From assembly GCA_964589815.1 (NCBI GenBank), contig CAZPUR010000004.1, forward strand, positions 15,036-79,035: a stretch of 64,000 bases of DNA. The letters are read 5' to 3'. The DNA is from CAZPUR01 sp964589815 (GTDB lineage Bacteria; Patescibacteriota; Microgenomatia; UBA1400). A program made the position numbers and the translations under genes. Below the pieces are notes generated by a model, which was given only the letters and a program-made list of their open reading frames with translations, was not told the DNA's origin and made no database searches. Shown here piece after piece: positions 63,108-64,000 of this stretch (position 1 is the stretch's first letter; the number at the start of each line of letters is the position of its first letter).

Positions 63108-64000
63108 ATGTTGAATGTATACGAACAGGTAGACCGGAATAAACGGAGGTCATTTTTAGTGATGGTTTTTTTTGTGGCCTTTGTTTTGTTGGTGGCTTGG
63201 GTTTTTGCCCAAGTTTTGGATTTTGGCCCAGGCGCCATTGGCATTGGTTTGATTTTTGCCGGGATTACCAGTTTTGCTTCTTATTATTGGTCTGACAAAA
63301 TTATTCTGACTATTTCCGGAGCTAGACCGGCCGATAGAAAAAAAGACTTTCTTTTTTATACGGTGGCAGAAAATCTATCTCTGGCCGCCCAAATTCCCAA
63401 GCCCAAACTTTATGTGATTGAAGATACGGCCATGAATGCTTTTGCCACCGGTCGAGACCCGAAGCATGCGGTCGTTTGCGCGACCACTGGTTTATTGCAG
63501 AGACTTAATCGAACAGAAATCGAAGGGGTAGTGGCTCATGAACTTTCTCATGTGAGAAATTATGATATGAGGTTAATGTCTATGGTAACGATTTTAGTCG
63601 GTTTGGTAACTTTGCTGGGTGATTGGTTTTTAAGAGGTTCAAGGTTTATGGGAGGGAGAAGAAGAGGTGATGATCGAGGAGGCAGTCAAATCCAGGCAAT
63701 TTTAATGGTCGTTTCAGTTTTTTTGGCCCTGCTTTCGCCTTTAATTGCCCAGTTAATTCAACTGGCTCTTTCCCGAAGAAGAGAATATTTGGCCGACGCT
63801 GATTCGGTAAAAATTACCCGTCAACCCAGCGGTTTGATTTCCGCCTTACAAAAACTTGAGGCAGATAAAGAACCTTTGGAGGCGGCCAATAAAGCCACGG
63901 CCCACCTTTATATTACTAATCCTTTAAAAAACCTGCATTCAGGCATTGGCTGGTTTGCCGGTCTTTTTAATACTCACCCACCAGTGGGGGAAAGAGTTAA
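63108..64000 (+). CDS. htpX: Zinc metalloprotease HtpX, 3' end missing
   Basis: The first 297 residues of an HtpX-like membrane protease. After MLNVYEQVDRNKRRSFLVMVFFVAFVLLVAW, with the first membrane helix at about residues 15-35, come IPKPKLYVIEDTAMNAFATGRDPKHAVVCATTGLL and the HEXXH zinc site in VVAHELSHVRNYDMR (about 141-155). RRREYLADADSVKITRQPSGLISALQKL holds the third zinc ligand. It degrades misfolded membrane proteins in E. coli. ATG 63108 follows GTAGGAAA. The frame is open at the last base of the window, with only about ten residues to the C-terminus missing. Confidence 0.95.
   Translation, partial: MLNVYEQVDRNKRRSFLVMVFFVAFVLLVAWVFAQVLDFGPGAIGIGLIFAGITSFASYYWSDKIILTISGARPADRKKDFLFYTVAENLSLAAQIPKPKLYVIEDTAMNAFATGRDPKHAVVCATTGLLQRLNRTEIEGVVAHELSHVRNYDMRLMSMVTILVGLVTLLGDWFLRGSRFMGGRRRGDDRGGSQIQAILMVVSVFLALLSPLIAQLIQLALSRRREYLADADSVKITRQPSGLISALQKLEADKEPLEAANKATAHLYITNPLKNLHSGIGWFAGLFNTHPPVGERV

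Overview
The window reads as part of a Candidate Phyla Radiation (Patescibacteria) chromosome, probably of the Microgenomates group. The lineage call is an inference from gene style: A+T-rich and very compact DNA, standard code with TGA as stop, many small single-domain GIY-YIG proteins, a membrane-fused MurF, a trimmed RecO and MurE, an IleRS with unusual signature motifs, and no biosynthesis beyond the cell envelope. Two runs of exactly 100 N (43916-44015 and 55998-56097) show it is a scaffold, so linkage across those points is less certain. || Layout. 1-5040: a 5'-truncated DUF4012 protein, a GIY-YIG gene, recO, glyS and two small proteins. 5264-40712: a greatly extended division and cell wall (dcw) cluster. 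In order it holds mraZ, rsmH, ftsL, ftsI, murE, a GlmU split into two genes in reversed order, pgeF, murC, murB, murA, a TrmB regulator divergent from glmS, yvcK, a hydrolase, membrane-fused murF, a FemAB transferase, mraY, a GT87-like protein, a PaaX-like regulator divergent from murL-murD, ftsW, murG, ftsQ, ftsA, ftsZ, ileS, rodA, rplU, rpmA and parB. lepB converges on parB. 41295-41970: a degenerate tRNA cluster with a GIY-YIG gene. 41977-43915: small hypothetical and zinc-ribbon proteins. 44016-52146: an LCAT-like lipase, four glycosyltransferases, an O-antigen-ligase-like protein and a surface Ig-like protein. 52305-58228: small hypotheticals, a hydrolase, Nudix, deaminase and EamA genes. 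58240-60244: a second tRNA cluster with nested and broken tRNAs, a LysM protein and a GIY-YIG gene. 60414-64000: polX, lemA and the start of htpX. || The cell wall genes cover nearly the whole route from fructose-6-P to lipid II: GlmS, the two GlmU halves, MurA, MurB, MurC, MurD plus MurL, MurE, MurF, MraY and MurG. They are followed by the polymerases FtsW, RodA and FtsI and the divisome proteins FtsL, FtsQ, FtsA and FtsZ. GlmM, Ddl, MurJ and a glutamate racemase MurI are not in the window. A gene strongly resembling MurL, the epimerase of UDP-MurNAc-L-Ala-L-Glu, lies directly before murD. D-glutamate is therefore probably made on the nucleotide precursor rather than by MurI. || Most unusual: two loci have the same order of tRNA 5' fragment, GIY-YIG gene, then intact tRNA (Val and Asp). 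A tRNA-Gly gene sits inside the anticodon loop of another tRNA-Gly-like gene. Three tRNA 3' halves stand in a row with 54-bp spacing. The region also carries several families of small palindromic repeats, in spacers, in tRNAs and inside reading frames. Several genes have a -10 box only 5-8 bases before the start codon, which implies leaderless mRNAs.
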